DNA from: Duganella sp. BJB476
GTDB taxonomy: Bacteria; Pseudomonadota; Gammaproteobacteria; Burkholderiales; Burkholderiaceae_D
Assembly (NCBI RefSeq): GCF_003416895.1
Contig: NZ_QVIO01000001.1
Coordinates: forward strand, 434,001 to 498,000
Direction of reading: 5' to 3'
Length of the DNA: 64,000 nt
Below the pieces are notes generated by a model, which was given only the letters and a program-made list of their open reading frames with translations, did not search any database and was not told the DNA's origin. Numbering within the stretch: position 1 is the stretch's first letter; each line of letters begins with the position of its first letter. Made by a program: the position numbers and the translations under genes. Below are positions 20,048-29,215 of this stretch, one piece after another.

Positions 20048-21724
20048 ATGCGACCCAGTTCATTCAATCCAAGCGGCATCCTGGCAGCGGCGGCCCTGAT
20101 CGCCGCCGCGCTGCCGTGGCAAGCGGCGCAAGCCGTCGATGCCAGCGTGCGGGATGCGCTCGCGCCCGGCTTGCTGGGCCTCTATCCCAGCGAACGTTTC
20201 AGGCTGGCCACCGGCCGCTGCCAGGACTGCGCGGCGCCCGAACAGGCGCTGTGGTACTTCAGCGACGATATGATCGCCGTGGCCAAGGCCGATGGCGCCG
20301 GCTATGCGCCCCGGCTGCGGGCCCAGGAAGACGTCAAGACCTGGCTGGCAGCGGGCGGCGGACGGGCGCGCGACCAAGCGCCGCCGCTGGTGTGGATAGG
20401 TTCACCCCATGTGGCCGAGGGGCGGCTGGAGCCGGATGCAAGGCTGACACGGCCCGGCGCCGCCGCGCCCTTGAACGTTGAGTTCACACCCCGGTTGTCG
20501 TCCAACCGCTCGTATGCAGATCGCAGCAGCCTGGCGTTCTTTGCCGGCGGCGAGGTCAAGGCCCGCGGCGCGCTGACCGAGGAGCGCTTTGTGATGCGCA
20601 CGCTGTGGCCCAAGCGTTACGCGCTCGGCGCGGCGGCGCCCAGCCAGCCGCTGGCCATTGGCGAGACCGTCGAAAGCCTGGTCCGCGCCCAGCACGGCGG
20701 CGCCACTGCGCCATACGCCAGCCGGACCCTGTGGCGCCGCGACGGCGGCCGCGAGCCCTTGCCGCTGGCGGGCAAGCCGGTGCTGGCCTTCATGCTCAAC
20801 GGCGCGCAAGGCGACGACGATGAATCCTATGGCGGCCACTTTGCCGTCGCCACCGGCCGCTTCGGCGCCGCCGGCGAATGGGATAACTGGCTGGTGAACA
20901 ATTTCTACAGCCTGGCATCGATCAGCGAAAAAGGCATCGTCGCCTCGATTCTGCCGATGGACGCCTACATGGGCGACCTCAACAGCGGCCAGGCCTGGTA
21001 CCGCCCGTCCTACATGCTGGTGGCGGTGCTGAAGGACCAGCGCGCGCCGGCCTTGTACCAGGAGGCGATAGCCCGGGTGTTCAACCACTTCTACCGGCAG
21101 GATTTTCACTACCGCCACGCCAGCACCAACTGCGCCGGCATCAACGTCGAAACCCTGCGCACGCTGGGCTGGAACATTCCGCGCCTGGGCGGCGAAAGCC
21201 CGCTGAAGGCGGCGGTGGCCCTGCCGTACATGGCGTTGAAAGAGGTCAGCCTGGCCAGCGGCCAGAGCGCCTACGACTACTTGAAGACCGAGCGCACCGA
21301 GTTGCTGCCCTTCGTCGCCTTCAACACCATCGCCGACGACCTGCTCAAACGCCTGGCGGCGCCGGGCAGGGCGGCCGGCGGCACACTGGAGGCGCAACTG
21401 AGCGAGGACCTGGAAGCGCTGCTGTTCGTGCGCATACCGCAATTCCCGTCGTCGCGCGCCTTTGGCCACGATCCGGTGTTGTCGCTGCGCGAATACCAGC
21501 AGCGCGCCCCGGCCAACCGCGCGGACTGGAAGATCGTGCCGGTGGCCCCGCGTGTGCTGCCGGCGGCGTTCACGGATGGCGCCGCACCCAGTGAGCGCAA
21601 GCCGCCGTCGGTGATCGCGACCTGGCTCTGGTTCGGCTTTGCGGCGGTGGCGGCGATGGCGCTGCTGACACGCTGCCGCCGCTGGCTGGCTAGTCGCCGG
21701 CCGCCAGCTTCAGCGCGTCGATGA
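20048..21724 (+). CDS. Exported membrane-anchored protein with a papain-like His/Cys pattern, unknown function
   Basis: 558 residues: signal peptide (1-29, ending AAQA), a large periplasmic part, one C-terminal membrane span (about 524-545) and a basic tail. I do not recognise a named family. 'DDESYGGHFAVATGR' (His264) followed by 'HASTNCAGINVE' (Cys362) has the His-before-Cys order of circularly permuted NlpC/P60 papain-like enzymes. A CxxC (CQDC, 58-61) lies near the N-terminus. It could be a cell-envelope amidase or peptidase; this is inference. Its last 35 bases overlap the convergent LysR gene. Confidence 0.6.
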   Translation: MRPSSFNPSGILAAAALIAAALPWQAAQAVDASVRDALAPGLLGLYPSERFRLATGRCQDCAAPEQALWYFSDDMIAVAKADGAGYAPRLRAQEDVKTWLAAGGGRARDQAPPLVWIGSPHVAEGRLEPDARLTRPGAAAPLNVEFTPRLSSNRSYADRSSLAFFAGGEVKARGALTEERFVMRTLWPKRYALGAAAPSQPLAIGETVESLVRAQHGGATAPYASRTLWRRDGGREPLPLAGKPVLAFMLNGAQGDDDESYGGHFAVATGRFGAAGEWDNWLVNNFYSLASISEKGIVASILPMDAYMGDLNSGQAWYRPSYMLVAVLKDQRAPALYQEAIARVFNHFYRQDFHYRHASTNCAGINVETLRTLGWNIPRLGGESPLKAAVALPYMALKEVSLASGQSAYDYLKTERTELLPFVAFNTIADDLLKRLAAPGRAAGGTLEAQLSEDLEALLFVRIPQFPSSRAFGHDPVLSLREYQQRAPANRADWKIVPVAPRVLPAAFTDGAAPSERKPPSVIATWLWFGFAAVAAMALLTRCRRWLASRRPPASARR

Positions 21725-22595
21725 ACACGCGCACCTTTTGCGGCAGGTGCGGCGTGGCCGGGAACACGGCGTGGATGTCGCCCTCCGGCAGCGACCAGTC
21801 CGGCAGCAGCCGCACCAGCCGGCCTGCCGCCAGATCCTCCCGCACCGAAAACCAGGTCGCGCGCAGTACGCCGTCGCCGGCCAGCGCGGCGGCGCGGCAG
21901 GCGGTGGCGGTGTTGGTCGAGAACACGATGTTGCGCATCCGGACTTCGCTGTGCTGGCCGGCGCCGTCCTCCAGCGTGAAGGTGTTCGGCTGCCGCAGCA
22001 CCGTCAGCGCGATGTAGGGCAGCGGCGCCAGCGCCTGTGGATGGTCCGGCATACCATGCCGAGCCACGAAGTCCGGGCTGGCCACCAGCAGGCGCACCAT
22101 GCGGCCGATGCGCGCCGCCATGTAGCCCGAATCGGCCAGCTTGCCCAGCCGCACCGTCACGTCGATCCCTTCGGCGATCAGGTCGATCAGGCTGTCGCCA
22201 CACACCAGTTCCACCTTCAGCGCCGGAAAGCGCCGCCGCAACTGCGACAGCACCGGCGCCACCACCATCGTGCCGTAGTCGATCGGCGCGGCCACCCGCA
22301 GCGTGCCCTGCGGCACCGCGCGGCCGCTGCGGGCGTGCTCGATGGCCAACTCGGCCTGCTGCAACAGTTGCCGGCTGGCGTCGTAGAAATCGCGGCCGGC
22401 CTCGGTCAGCGACAGTTTGCGGGTCGAGCGCAGCAGCAGGCCGACGCCGACCTCGGCCTCCAGCAACTGCATGTGCTTGCTGACCATGGACTTGGCCAGG
22501 CCCAGGCGTTCGGCGGCGGCCGTCAGCGAGCCTGCGTCCACCACGGCGACGAAGGTAATCAGGCGGTTCAGGTTGACGGTGCTTAAATCGGCCAT
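21690..22595 (-). CDS. LysR-family transcriptional regulator
   Basis: 301 residues from ATG 22595. N-terminal winged helix 'LITFVAVVDAGSLTAAAERLG' with 'KSMVSKHMQLLEAEVG', then the LysR effector domain. A longer frame exists upstream but lies across the divergent gst promoter. Divergent from gst and the PNPOx-reductase gene, which are its likely targets. It resembles the subgroup that regulates quinone or aldehyde reductases and glutathione transferases. Confidence 0.9.
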   Translation of the reverse strand: MADLSTVNLNRLITFVAVVDAGSLTAAAERLGLAKSMVSKHMQLLEAEVGVGLLLRSTRKLSLTEAGRDFYDASRQLLQQAELAIEHARSGRAVPQGTLRVAAPIDYGTMVVAPVLSQLRRRFPALKVELVCGDSLIDLIAEGIDVTVRLGKLADSGYMAARIGRMVRLLVASPDFVARHGMPDHPQALAPLPYIALTVLRQPNTFTLEDGAGQHSEVRMRNIVFSTNTATACRAAALAGDGVLRATWFSVREDLAAGRLVRLLPDWSLPEGDIHAVFPATPHLPQKVRVFIDALKLAAGD

Positions 22596-22716
22596 GGCGT
22601 GTTCGGAGAGTGATTGTTCACCTAGGGTGAACTTAGTGTCCGGTTTTGTCCAGCTTATCAGCACGATTGCAGCTGAATATACTGGCCAGACTATCCATCC
22701 TTGCAGGAGATTGATC

Positions 22717-23340
22717 ATGAAACTATACGGCTCCCCCCTTTCCGGCCACACCCACCGTGCGCGCTTGTTCCTCAGCCTGCTGAACTTGCCGTACGAATTC
22801 GTCCAGCTCGACATGCGGGCCGGTGAGAACCGCACGCCCGAACATCTGGCGCGCAGCCCCTTCGGCGAAATACCGGTACTGGAAGACGGCGACCTGACCT
22901 TGCCCGATTCGACCGCGATCCTGGTCTACCTGGCCTTGAAATACGACGACAGCGGCCGCTGGTTGCCGCGCGAACCGGTGGCGGCGGCCACGGTGCAGCG
23001 CTGGCTGTCCAACGCCTCGGGCAAGATCGCCTACGGCCCGTGCGTGGCGCGGCTGGTGGTGGCGTTCGGCATGCCGTTCGATCACGAGCGCGCCAAGAGC
23101 ATCGCGGTGCGACTGTTCGACGCGATGGAGGTCGAACTGGCCGGCCGCCGCTTTGCGCTGGGCGATCAGCCCAGCATCGCCGACGTCGCCGCCTTCAGCT
23201 ACATCGAGCATGCGCCGGAAGGCGGCGTGTCGCTCAAGCCGTATCCGAACATTCGCGCCTGGCTGGCCAACGTCCGCGCCTTGCCCGGCTTTGTGGCGAT
23301 GCCCGCCACGGCGTGTGGCCTGGCGCCAGAAACCATCTGA
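22717..23340 (+). CDS. Glutathione S-transferase
   Basis: 207 residues. Thioredoxin-like N-terminal domain beginning 'MKLYGSPLSGHTHRARL' with the glutathione-binding 'GEIPVLEDGDLTLPDSTAIL', then the helical domain with 'GDQPSIADVAAFSYIEHA'. Ribosome site AGGAG about 9 bases upstream. Followed after 12 bases by the multidomain oxidoreductase, so the two are co-transcribed under the divergent LysR. Confidence 0.93.
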   Translation: MKLYGSPLSGHTHRARLFLSLLNLPYEFVQLDMRAGENRTPEHLARSPFGEIPVLEDGDLTLPDSTAILVYLALKYDDSGRWLPREPVAAATVQRWLSNASGKIAYGPCVARLVVAFGMPFDHERAKSIAVRLFDAMEVELAGRRFALGDQPSIADVAAFSYIEHAPEGGVSLKPYPNIRAWLANVRALPGFVAMPATACGLAPETI

Positions 23341-23352
23341 ACGGAGACCATC

Positions 23353-25392
23353 ATGAGCGCCACACCATTCCATGCGGGCGAACTGGCGATCCAGCAGCGG
23401 ATGGGCGTGCGCGAGCAGATGGCCGGCGCCGGCGCGGCCGGTGTGCGCGACTACATGCCGGACCAGCATCGCCAGTTCTTCGGTGAGCTGCCGCTGTTCT
23501 TCATCGGCGCGCTGGATGGCGCGGGGCAGCCGTGGGCCACCATGCTGGTCAACGATGCGGGTTTCGTTTCGACGCCGGACGCGCGTACGCTGCACATCGC
23601 CGGCGGCATGCTGGCCGGCGATCCACTGCAAGGCCAACTGCGCGAGGGCGCCCACATCGGCGGGCTGGGACTGGTGCCGACCACGCGGCGGCGCAACCGC
23701 GTCAATGGCGTGATCGCGGCGGTCGATGAAGGCGGCATGCGGGTGGCGGTGACGCAGAGCTTCGGCAACTGCCCGCAGTACATCCAGGACCGGGTGCAGA
23801 CGCCGGTGCCGGCCGTGCCGGTGCCGCAGGTGCTGCGGGCCGCCGTGTTGAGCGCGCAGGACCGCGAGCTGATCGCGCGCGCCGACACCTTCTTCATCGC
23901 CAGCGCCAACCTGGAGACCGAGGCTGGACGGGGCGTCGATGTCTCGCATCGCGGCGGACGGCCCGGCTTCGTACGGGTGGACGGCGAGCGCACGCTGACG
24001 TCGCCTGAATTCGTCGGTAACTTCTTCTTCAACACGATGGGCAATCTGCTCGGCTATCCGCGCGCGGGCTTGCTGTTCATCGACTTCGAACGCGGCGACA
24101 TGCTGCATGTGGCGGTGGAGGCGGAGATCATCTGGGAAGGTGCGCAACTGAGGGCCTTTGCCGGCGCGGAGCAGCTACTGCGCTTCCACGTGCGCGAAGT
24201 GGTGCGCAATGTGGGTGCGCTGCCGTTCCGCTGGAGCGCGCCCAAGCCGGCCGTGCAAGTGGCGCGCACCGGCGTCTGGGAAGAGGCGGACCGCGTGCTG
24301 CAAGCGGCCGCGCTGACCAGCGCGTGGCGTCCGTACACCGTCACCGAGGTGGTGCGGGAGAGCGCCACGGTGCAATCGTTCCATCTGGAGCCGGCCGACG
24401 GCATGGGCGTGGCCTCGCATGTGCCGGGCCAGTTCATCTCGCTGCGCGCGCCGGTGGACGGCGTGCAGCGCATCCGCAGCTATACCTTGTCCGATGCGCC
24501 GAACGGCCGCAGCTACCGCATCAGCGTCAAACGCGACGGCGCCGTATCCGGCTGGCTGCACGAGCATCTGGCGCCGGGCGCGCGCATCGAGCTGCTGGGG
24601 CCTGGCGGCGACTTCACGTTCGAACAGGGCACGCGGCGGCCGGCGGTGCTGCTGTCCGCCGGCATCGGCATCACGCCGATGATCGCCATGCTGAACGGTT
24701 TGCTGGTGAACGGCAGCCGTACGCGGCACCGCCATCCCATCCACTTTTTCCACGGCGCCCGCAACCGCGATGAGCACGCGTTTGCCGAACGCCTGCAAAC
24801 GCTGGCTGCGGGTCATCGCAACCTCAACGTCCACATACGCTATAGCGGCGGCGAGGCCGAGGCCAGCGACATCGCCAACTGGCAGGCCAGCGCCGGCCGC
24901 ATCGACCTGGATTGGTTGAAGTCGCAGCTGCCGTTCGACGATTACGATTTCTACCTGTGCGGTCCGGCCGCGTTCATGCAGCAGATGTACGACGGTCTGC
25001 GCAGCCTGAACATCGCCGATGCGCGCATACGCTTCGAGGCCTTCGGTCCGGCCAGCGTGCGGCGCGACACACCAGCGGCCAGCAGCGTGACCAACAGCGC
25101 GGCCAAGCCTGCCGAGCGGCCGGCCAGACCGGTAGCGGTGCAGTTTTCGCAGTCGGGCATGTCGGCGTTATGGGACGGCAGCGCAGGCAGCTTGCTGGAG
25201 CTGGCCGAAGCTAAAGGCGTGCCGGTTGAATCGAGCTGCCGTTCGGGCCAGTGCGGCTCATGCGCGGCCGGCCTGCTCTCCGGTACTGTCGAATACACGC
25301 GCACCTGCGGCGCCGAGGTCGCGGCGGGGCAGGTGCTGATGTGCTCAGCGATCCCCGCCGCCGGCAGTACGGCCATCACGCTGGCGCTGTGA
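23353..25392 (+). CDS. Multidomain PNPOx-like / FAD reductase / 2Fe-2S fusion protein
   Basis: 679 residues. An N-terminal PNPOx-like split barrel (about 35-200), a ferredoxin-reductase-type FAD domain with the flavin motif 'RIRSYTLSDAP', an NAD(P)H domain ('LLSAGIGITPMIAML', 'YLCGPAAFMQQM') and a C-terminal plant-type 2Fe-2S ferredoxin domain whose ligands appear as 'CRSGQCGSCAAG' plus a later Cys near 'VLMCSA'. All parts needed to pass electrons from NAD(P)H through FAD and FeS to a flavin site are in one chain. Substrate unknown; the gst neighbour suggests detoxification of an electrophile or quinone. Confidence 0.9.
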   Translation: MSATPFHAGELAIQQRMGVREQMAGAGAAGVRDYMPDQHRQFFGELPLFFIGALDGAGQPWATMLVNDAGFVSTPDARTLHIAGGMLAGDPLQGQLREGAHIGGLGLVPTTRRRNRVNGVIAAVDEGGMRVAVTQSFGNCPQYIQDRVQTPVPAVPVPQVLRAAVLSAQDRELIARADTFFIASANLETEAGRGVDVSHRGGRPGFVRVDGERTLTSPEFVGNFFFNTMGNLLGYPRAGLLFIDFERGDMLHVAVEAEIIWEGAQLRAFAGAEQLLRFHVREVVRNVGALPFRWSAPKPAVQVARTGVWEEADRVLQAAALTSAWRPYTVTEVVRESATVQSFHLEPADGMGVASHVPGQFISLRAPVDGVQRIRSYTLSDAPNGRSYRISVKRDGAVSGWLHEHLAPGARIELLGPGGDFTFEQGTRRPAVLLSAGIGITPMIAMLNGLLVNGSRTRHRHPIHFFHGARNRDEHAFAERLQTLAAGHRNLNVHIRYSGGEAEASDIANWQASAGRIDLDWLKSQLPFDDYDFYLCGPAAFMQQMYDGLRSLNIADARIRFEAFGPASVRRDTPAASSVTNSAAKPAERPARPVAVQFSQSGMSALWDGSAGSLLELAEAKGVPVESSCRSGQCGSCAAGLLSGTVEYTRTCGAEVAAGQVLMCSAIPAAGSTAITLAL

Positions 25393-25410
25393 CGACGGGC
25401 CGTGCTTCAA

Positions 25411-27150
25411 TCAGAGGCAGGCGCCGATCACGTAATAGCCGGCCGCCGTCTGCGCCAGCACGGTGGTGAAGAACAGATTGTCCAGCCCCATGTTCTGATT
25501 GGAACCGTTGGCCAGCGCGTAGCCGCCGCTGTCGTGCGCGCGGCCCGCGTGCACATGGGCGTAGTTGCTGGCGTTGACGGCGGTACAGCTCCACGCCGAT
25601 GCGGTGGTGATGTTGATCGCCGTCGATAGCGCGCTCTCGCCCGAAGCCCCGACCGCAGACACCGCGAAGCTGTAGCCGGTGCTGGCCGCCAGCCCACTGG
25701 CGGTGTAGCTGGTGGCGCTCAGCGGCGACGCGGTCAACTTGGCGCCGTTGCGATACACGTTGTAGCCGGTGGCGCCGTTGACGGCGTTCCAGCTCAGCGC
25801 CACGGCGCTGGCGGTCGGCGTGCCCGCGCTCAAGCCGGTCGGCGGCGGCAGCACCGGCGCGCTGCCGACCAGGAATTGCGCCAACGGGCAGCCGGTCGAG
25901 ACCTGGCCCAGCGTGTCGGTGGCGCTGACGCTGCCGGTGTAGTAGCCGCTGGCGACGTTGTAGCTCTTGCTGAAGCTGGCGCCGCTGCCAGCCGCCGCAT
26001 CGTTGATCGCGGTCGGACCGTTCAGCTGCACCGCGTAGCTGGCCACGCTGCCGCTGGCCGTGGCCGCGCCGCTGATGGTGACGCCGCTGCTGCTGACCAC
26101 CGTGGTGCCGCAGGAAGTCATCACCGGCCCCGGCGTCGCCGAAGCGCGCAGATTATTCTTGAACCAGAAATCCATGACGAAGGCCGGGTAGTTGACCCGG
26201 GTGCTGTCGACATAATTGGTGTTCTGGCCGCCGCTGCCGGCCGGCCACGCGTGGCCCATGCCGCTCACCGTGATCTCGTGCGTGCGCAGCTTGCCGTTGC
26301 TGTCGGTGTAGGGCACGTTGCTGCCGCCGCCCGGCACCGCGACCGCAGCGCCCTTGGTGTAGCTGCCGCCATAGGCCAGGCGGATGCCGGCCGTGTCGAT
26401 CGGGCCGTAGCCCTGCGCCACCGTGAAGTCTGAAGTGCCCCAGACGGCGCCGGCGATCTGCGTGGCGAAGGCGCCGGCGTTGGCGCCCGCCATCGCCTTG
26501 CACTGGTTGCCGGCCGTGGTGGCGGTATAACCGGAGGGTACGGCGCCGATCTGCAAGGTGGTGGTGCCCGGCGGCGGCCCGGCGTTGATGCCGACGCCGG
26601 CGAAGATGTCCGGCGCCAGGCAGCCCAGCACCATGGTCTCGCCGCCGCCGGACGACAAGCCCGTCACATATACCTGCCTGGGATCGATGGCGTACTGCGG
26701 ATCGTTGACGAAGCGGCCCACCAGGTCGAGCAGGATGGCGTCGTGACCGGCGGCGCTGCGGTTGTGGGTGGTGTTTGCGTAGTCCCAGCAGTGGTTGTTG
26801 TAGACATTGCCGGTGGCGTTGGGCGCGAGGATTACGGCGCCGTATTGATCGGCCATCGCCTTCCAGTTGAAGCCACCGTCGCCGCCGCTGTCGATCACGT
26901 CGCCGCCGGCCGTTTGCAGGCAGCCGTGCAGCACCAGCACAAGCGCGCGCTGGCCGCCCAGCGTGGGCTGCGAAGCGGGCCAGTAGAAGTAACCGGTGAG
27001 ATTGCCGCCGTTGACGCTGTCGGTGGCCCAGGTCTGCTGCGCGCTCCACGTGCCGGGACCGGCCGTCACCGCTTGCGCCAGGCAGGCCGCCGCCAGCAGG
27101 ATCGTACAGACGAATGCGTGCGACACCAATCGCTTGATGTTGATTGCCAT
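25411..27150 (-). CDS. Secreted PHB-depolymerase-type esterase with fibronectin III domain
   Basis: 579 residues. Signal peptide (1-27), then a catalytic domain of the PHB depolymerase/feruloyl esterase type with oxyanion 'LVLHGCLQTAGG', lipase box 'TGLSSGGGETM', and the His in 'GMGHAWPAG'. After a cell-surface-like linker comes a fibronectin III domain (about 440-525, 'AVALSWNAVNGATGYNVYR') and a C-terminal extension possibly for substrate binding. Exported and likely to hydrolyse short-chain polyhydroxyalkanoate or similar polyesters. GGAG ribosome site present. Confidence 0.88.
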   Translation of the reverse strand: MAINIKRLVSHAFVCTILLAAACLAQAVTAGPGTWSAQQTWATDSVNGGNLTGYFYWPASQPTLGGQRALVLVLHGCLQTAGGDVIDSGGDGGFNWKAMADQYGAVILAPNATGNVYNNHCWDYANTTHNRSAAGHDAILLDLVGRFVNDPQYAIDPRQVYVTGLSSGGGETMVLGCLAPDIFAGVGINAGPPPGTTTLQIGAVPSGYTATTAGNQCKAMAGANAGAFATQIAGAVWGTSDFTVAQGYGPIDTAGIRLAYGGSYTKGAAVAVPGGGSNVPYTDSNGKLRTHEITVSGMGHAWPAGSGGQNTNYVDSTRVNYPAFVMDFWFKNNLRASATPGPVMTSCGTTVVSSSGVTISGAATASGSVASYAVQLNGPTAINDAAAGSGASFSKSYNVASGYYTGSVSATDTLGQVSTGCPLAQFLVGSAPVLPPPTGLSAGTPTASAVALSWNAVNGATGYNVYRNGAKLTASPLSATSYTASGLAASTGYSFAVSAVGASGESALSTAINITTASAWSCTAVNASNYAHVHAGRAHDSGGYALANGSNQNMGLDNLFFTTVLAQTAAGYYVIGACL

Positions 27151-27265
27151 GATAGTCTCCGTTGTTGTTGGTGGGTGCGCCGGCAGCAGGAAAATAGTAG
27201 ATCAAATCAGCACGCGCACGCGCACCCCAGTATTTTTACTGTTGTGCAATCAGCAGGGCAGGGAC

Positions 27266-28201
27266 TCAGCCCAGCGACTTGATGTAGCGGGGATCGATCT
27301 GCGCGCAGTAGCCGGCGCAAGCCTGGCGGGCGGCGTTGGCGGCGGCGTGCACCAGCATCTCGGCATTGGAGTGGAAGCACATCGAGACGATGATGGCCGG
27401 CGGCTCCGGCTGCACCGGCAGTTCGATGAACTCGCCGTTCTTGAGCGCGTCCACCACGAACAGGCTGGGGATGGCGGCCACGCCGTAGCCGTCCTTCACC
27501 AGCTGGACGATGGCCGCCACCGACGGCGAGCAGGTGATGCGGGTCTGCTCCAGCGGCACCATCGCCAGGTTGGCCATCTTGCTGACGATTTCCTCGATCA
27601 TGCGCTGCGGCGCCGTGCCGCGCCCGAAGGTCAGGATGGGCAGTGCCAGCAGGCGCTGGTTCAGGCCTTCCTTGCGCGTGTCGATCAGGCCTTTGCGGGC
27701 GATCCAGTGCAGGGGATACACGGCCAGCGCCTCGGAGACGATGTCACTGCTTTCCACGCCCTCGACCTGGATCACCAGATCGAGCTCGCGCGCGCGCAGG
27801 CGCCGCTCCAGCACATTGCTCATGTCGACCGTCAGGTCCACCTCCAGCTCCGGGTACATGGTGTTCAACTCGCGGATGTACTGCGCCAGCCAGCTGTGCA
27901 CCACCGATTCGATCACGCCCACCCTCAGGCGGCCGCGGATCGCGCTGTCCTTCTGGGCCGCCGCCATCAGCCGGCGCGTGGCGTCGACCACCGCCTTGGC
28001 ATGGGCCAGCAGGTATTCGGCGTTGGCGGTGAGGCGGAAGTCCTTGCTGGCGCGGTCGATCAATTCCGTTTGCAGCTCCTCTTCCAGCGTCTTGATGCGC
28101 AGCGAGATGGCGGCCGGCGTGGCGTGCAGCGCCCGGGCGGTGGCGCGGAAGCTGCGTAATTGGGCGAGGGTGACGAAGGTCTCCAGGAAGCGGGTGTTCA
28201 T
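27266..28201 (-). CDS. LysR-family regulator of the adjoining 5-oxoproline-type module
   Basis: 311 residues from ATG 28201. Winged helix 'FLETFVTLAQLRSFRATARAL' with 'PAAISLRIKTLEEEL', then an effector domain. The frame extends 11 codons further upstream but family alignment starts at MNTRFLETF. Divergent from the module at 28322, with a 120-base AT-rich gap containing three TTATTC copies (28299, 28309, 28329) that may be its site. Presumed regulator of that operon. Confidence 0.9.
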   Translation of the reverse strand: MNTRFLETFVTLAQLRSFRATARALHATPAAISLRIKTLEEELQTELIDRASKDFRLTANAEYLLAHAKAVVDATRRLMAAAQKDSAIRGRLRVGVIESVVHSWLAQYIRELNTMYPELEVDLTVDMSNVLERRLRARELDLVIQVEGVESSDIVSEALAVYPLHWIARKGLIDTRKEGLNQRLLALPILTFGRGTAPQRMIEEIVSKMANLAMVPLEQTRITCSPSVAAIVQLVKDGYGVAAIPSLFVVDALKNGEFIELPVQPEPPAIIVSMCFHSNAEMLVHAAANAARQACAGYCAQIDPRYIKSLG

Positions 28202-28321
28202 GGCAAACAAGAATACCTTAACCCGACGCACCAAGATAGCGCGGAGTGGTAAGAAAAACTATACAACAACAGCAAAAATAACTAGATGGCGTGTAGGGTT
28301 ATTCAAGTTTATTCTTAACTC

Positions 28322-29134
28322 ATGCAAGTTATTCATGATTTGATGAACGAGACCAGCGCCATGACCCCACTCGAATTACGTCACAAAGTACGCAGCGGCG
28401 AATTCCGCCTGCCGACCGCCGGCTATTGCGGCGCCTACGCCCAGGCCAACCTGGTGATCCTGCCGCAGGCGCATGCCGACGAGTTCCTGCGCTTCTGCCA
28501 GCGCAACCCGCGCGCCTGCCCGCTACTGGCGGTGGGCGAGCCTGGCCAGTGGAACCTGCCGCGCCTGGGCGCCGACATGGACCTGCGCAGCGACATCCCC
28601 GGCTACAACATCTATCGCGGCGGCCAGCTGGCGTCGCAGACCCACTCGCTGCACGACGTCTGGCGCGACGACCTGGTGGTGTTCGCGATCGGCTGCTCTT
28701 TCTCGTTCGAGCAGATGCTGATCGAGGCCGGCATCAAGCTGCGCCACATCGAGCAGCGCCGCAACGTCGCCATGTACCGCACCAATATCCGCAACCAGAG
28801 CGCCGGCCCGTTCGGCGGCGAGATGGTGGTGTCGATGCGTCCGATGAAGGCCGCCGACGCCATCCGCGCGATCCAGATCACCAGCCGCTACCCGGCGGTG
28901 CACGGCGCGCCGGTGCACCTGGGCGATCCGTCGCTGATCGGCATCGCCGACATCGCGCGGCCCGAATACGGCGATCCGGTCGAGATCATGCCGGACGAAA
29001 TACCGGTCTTCTGGGCATGCGGCGTCACGCCGCAGGAAGCCATCCGCCACGCGCGCCTGCCGCTGGCGATCACCCACCAGCCGGGCTACATGCTGGTGAC
29101 CGACATACTCAATGCATCGTTAGCCGCGTTCTGA
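28322..29134 (+). CDS. D-glutamate cyclase family protein (DUF1445, YcsI-like putative hydro-lyase)
   Basis: 270 residues from the first ATG; two later ATGs (28343 and 28361) would give about 263 and 257 residues, and the latter begins close to the family's '[12 protein letters not shown]'. None has a clear ribosome site. Family signatures are '[18 protein letters not shown]', '[17 protein letters not shown]', '[17 protein letters not shown]' and 'FWACGVTPQ'. The family includes the C14orf159 relatives that convert D-glutamate to 5-oxo-D-proline, and Bacillus YcsI lies beside 5-oxoprolinase genes. Here it heads an operon that includes a 5-oxoprolinase, so a role in that pathway is inferred. 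Confidence 0.85.
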   Translation: MQVIHDLMNETSAMTPLELRHKVRSGEFRLPTAGYCGAYAQANLVILPQAHADEFLRFCQRNPRACPLLAVGEPGQWNLPRLGADMDLRSDIPGYNIYRGGQLASQTHSLHDVWRDDLVVFAIGCSFSFEQMLIEAGIKLRHIEQRRNVAMYRTNIRNQSAGPFGGEMVVSMRPMKAADAIRAIQITSRYPAVHGAPVHLGDPSLIGIADIARPEYGDPVEIMPDEIPVFWACGVTPQEAIRHARLPLAITHQPGYMLVTDILNASLAAF

Positions 29135-29215
29135 TTTAAAACCAAAGTAGCGCCCGCGACGGACCCGCACAGCGCGTCCGCAGGGGAGTGCTACGCCTGA
29201 CAAAAGGGGACCACC

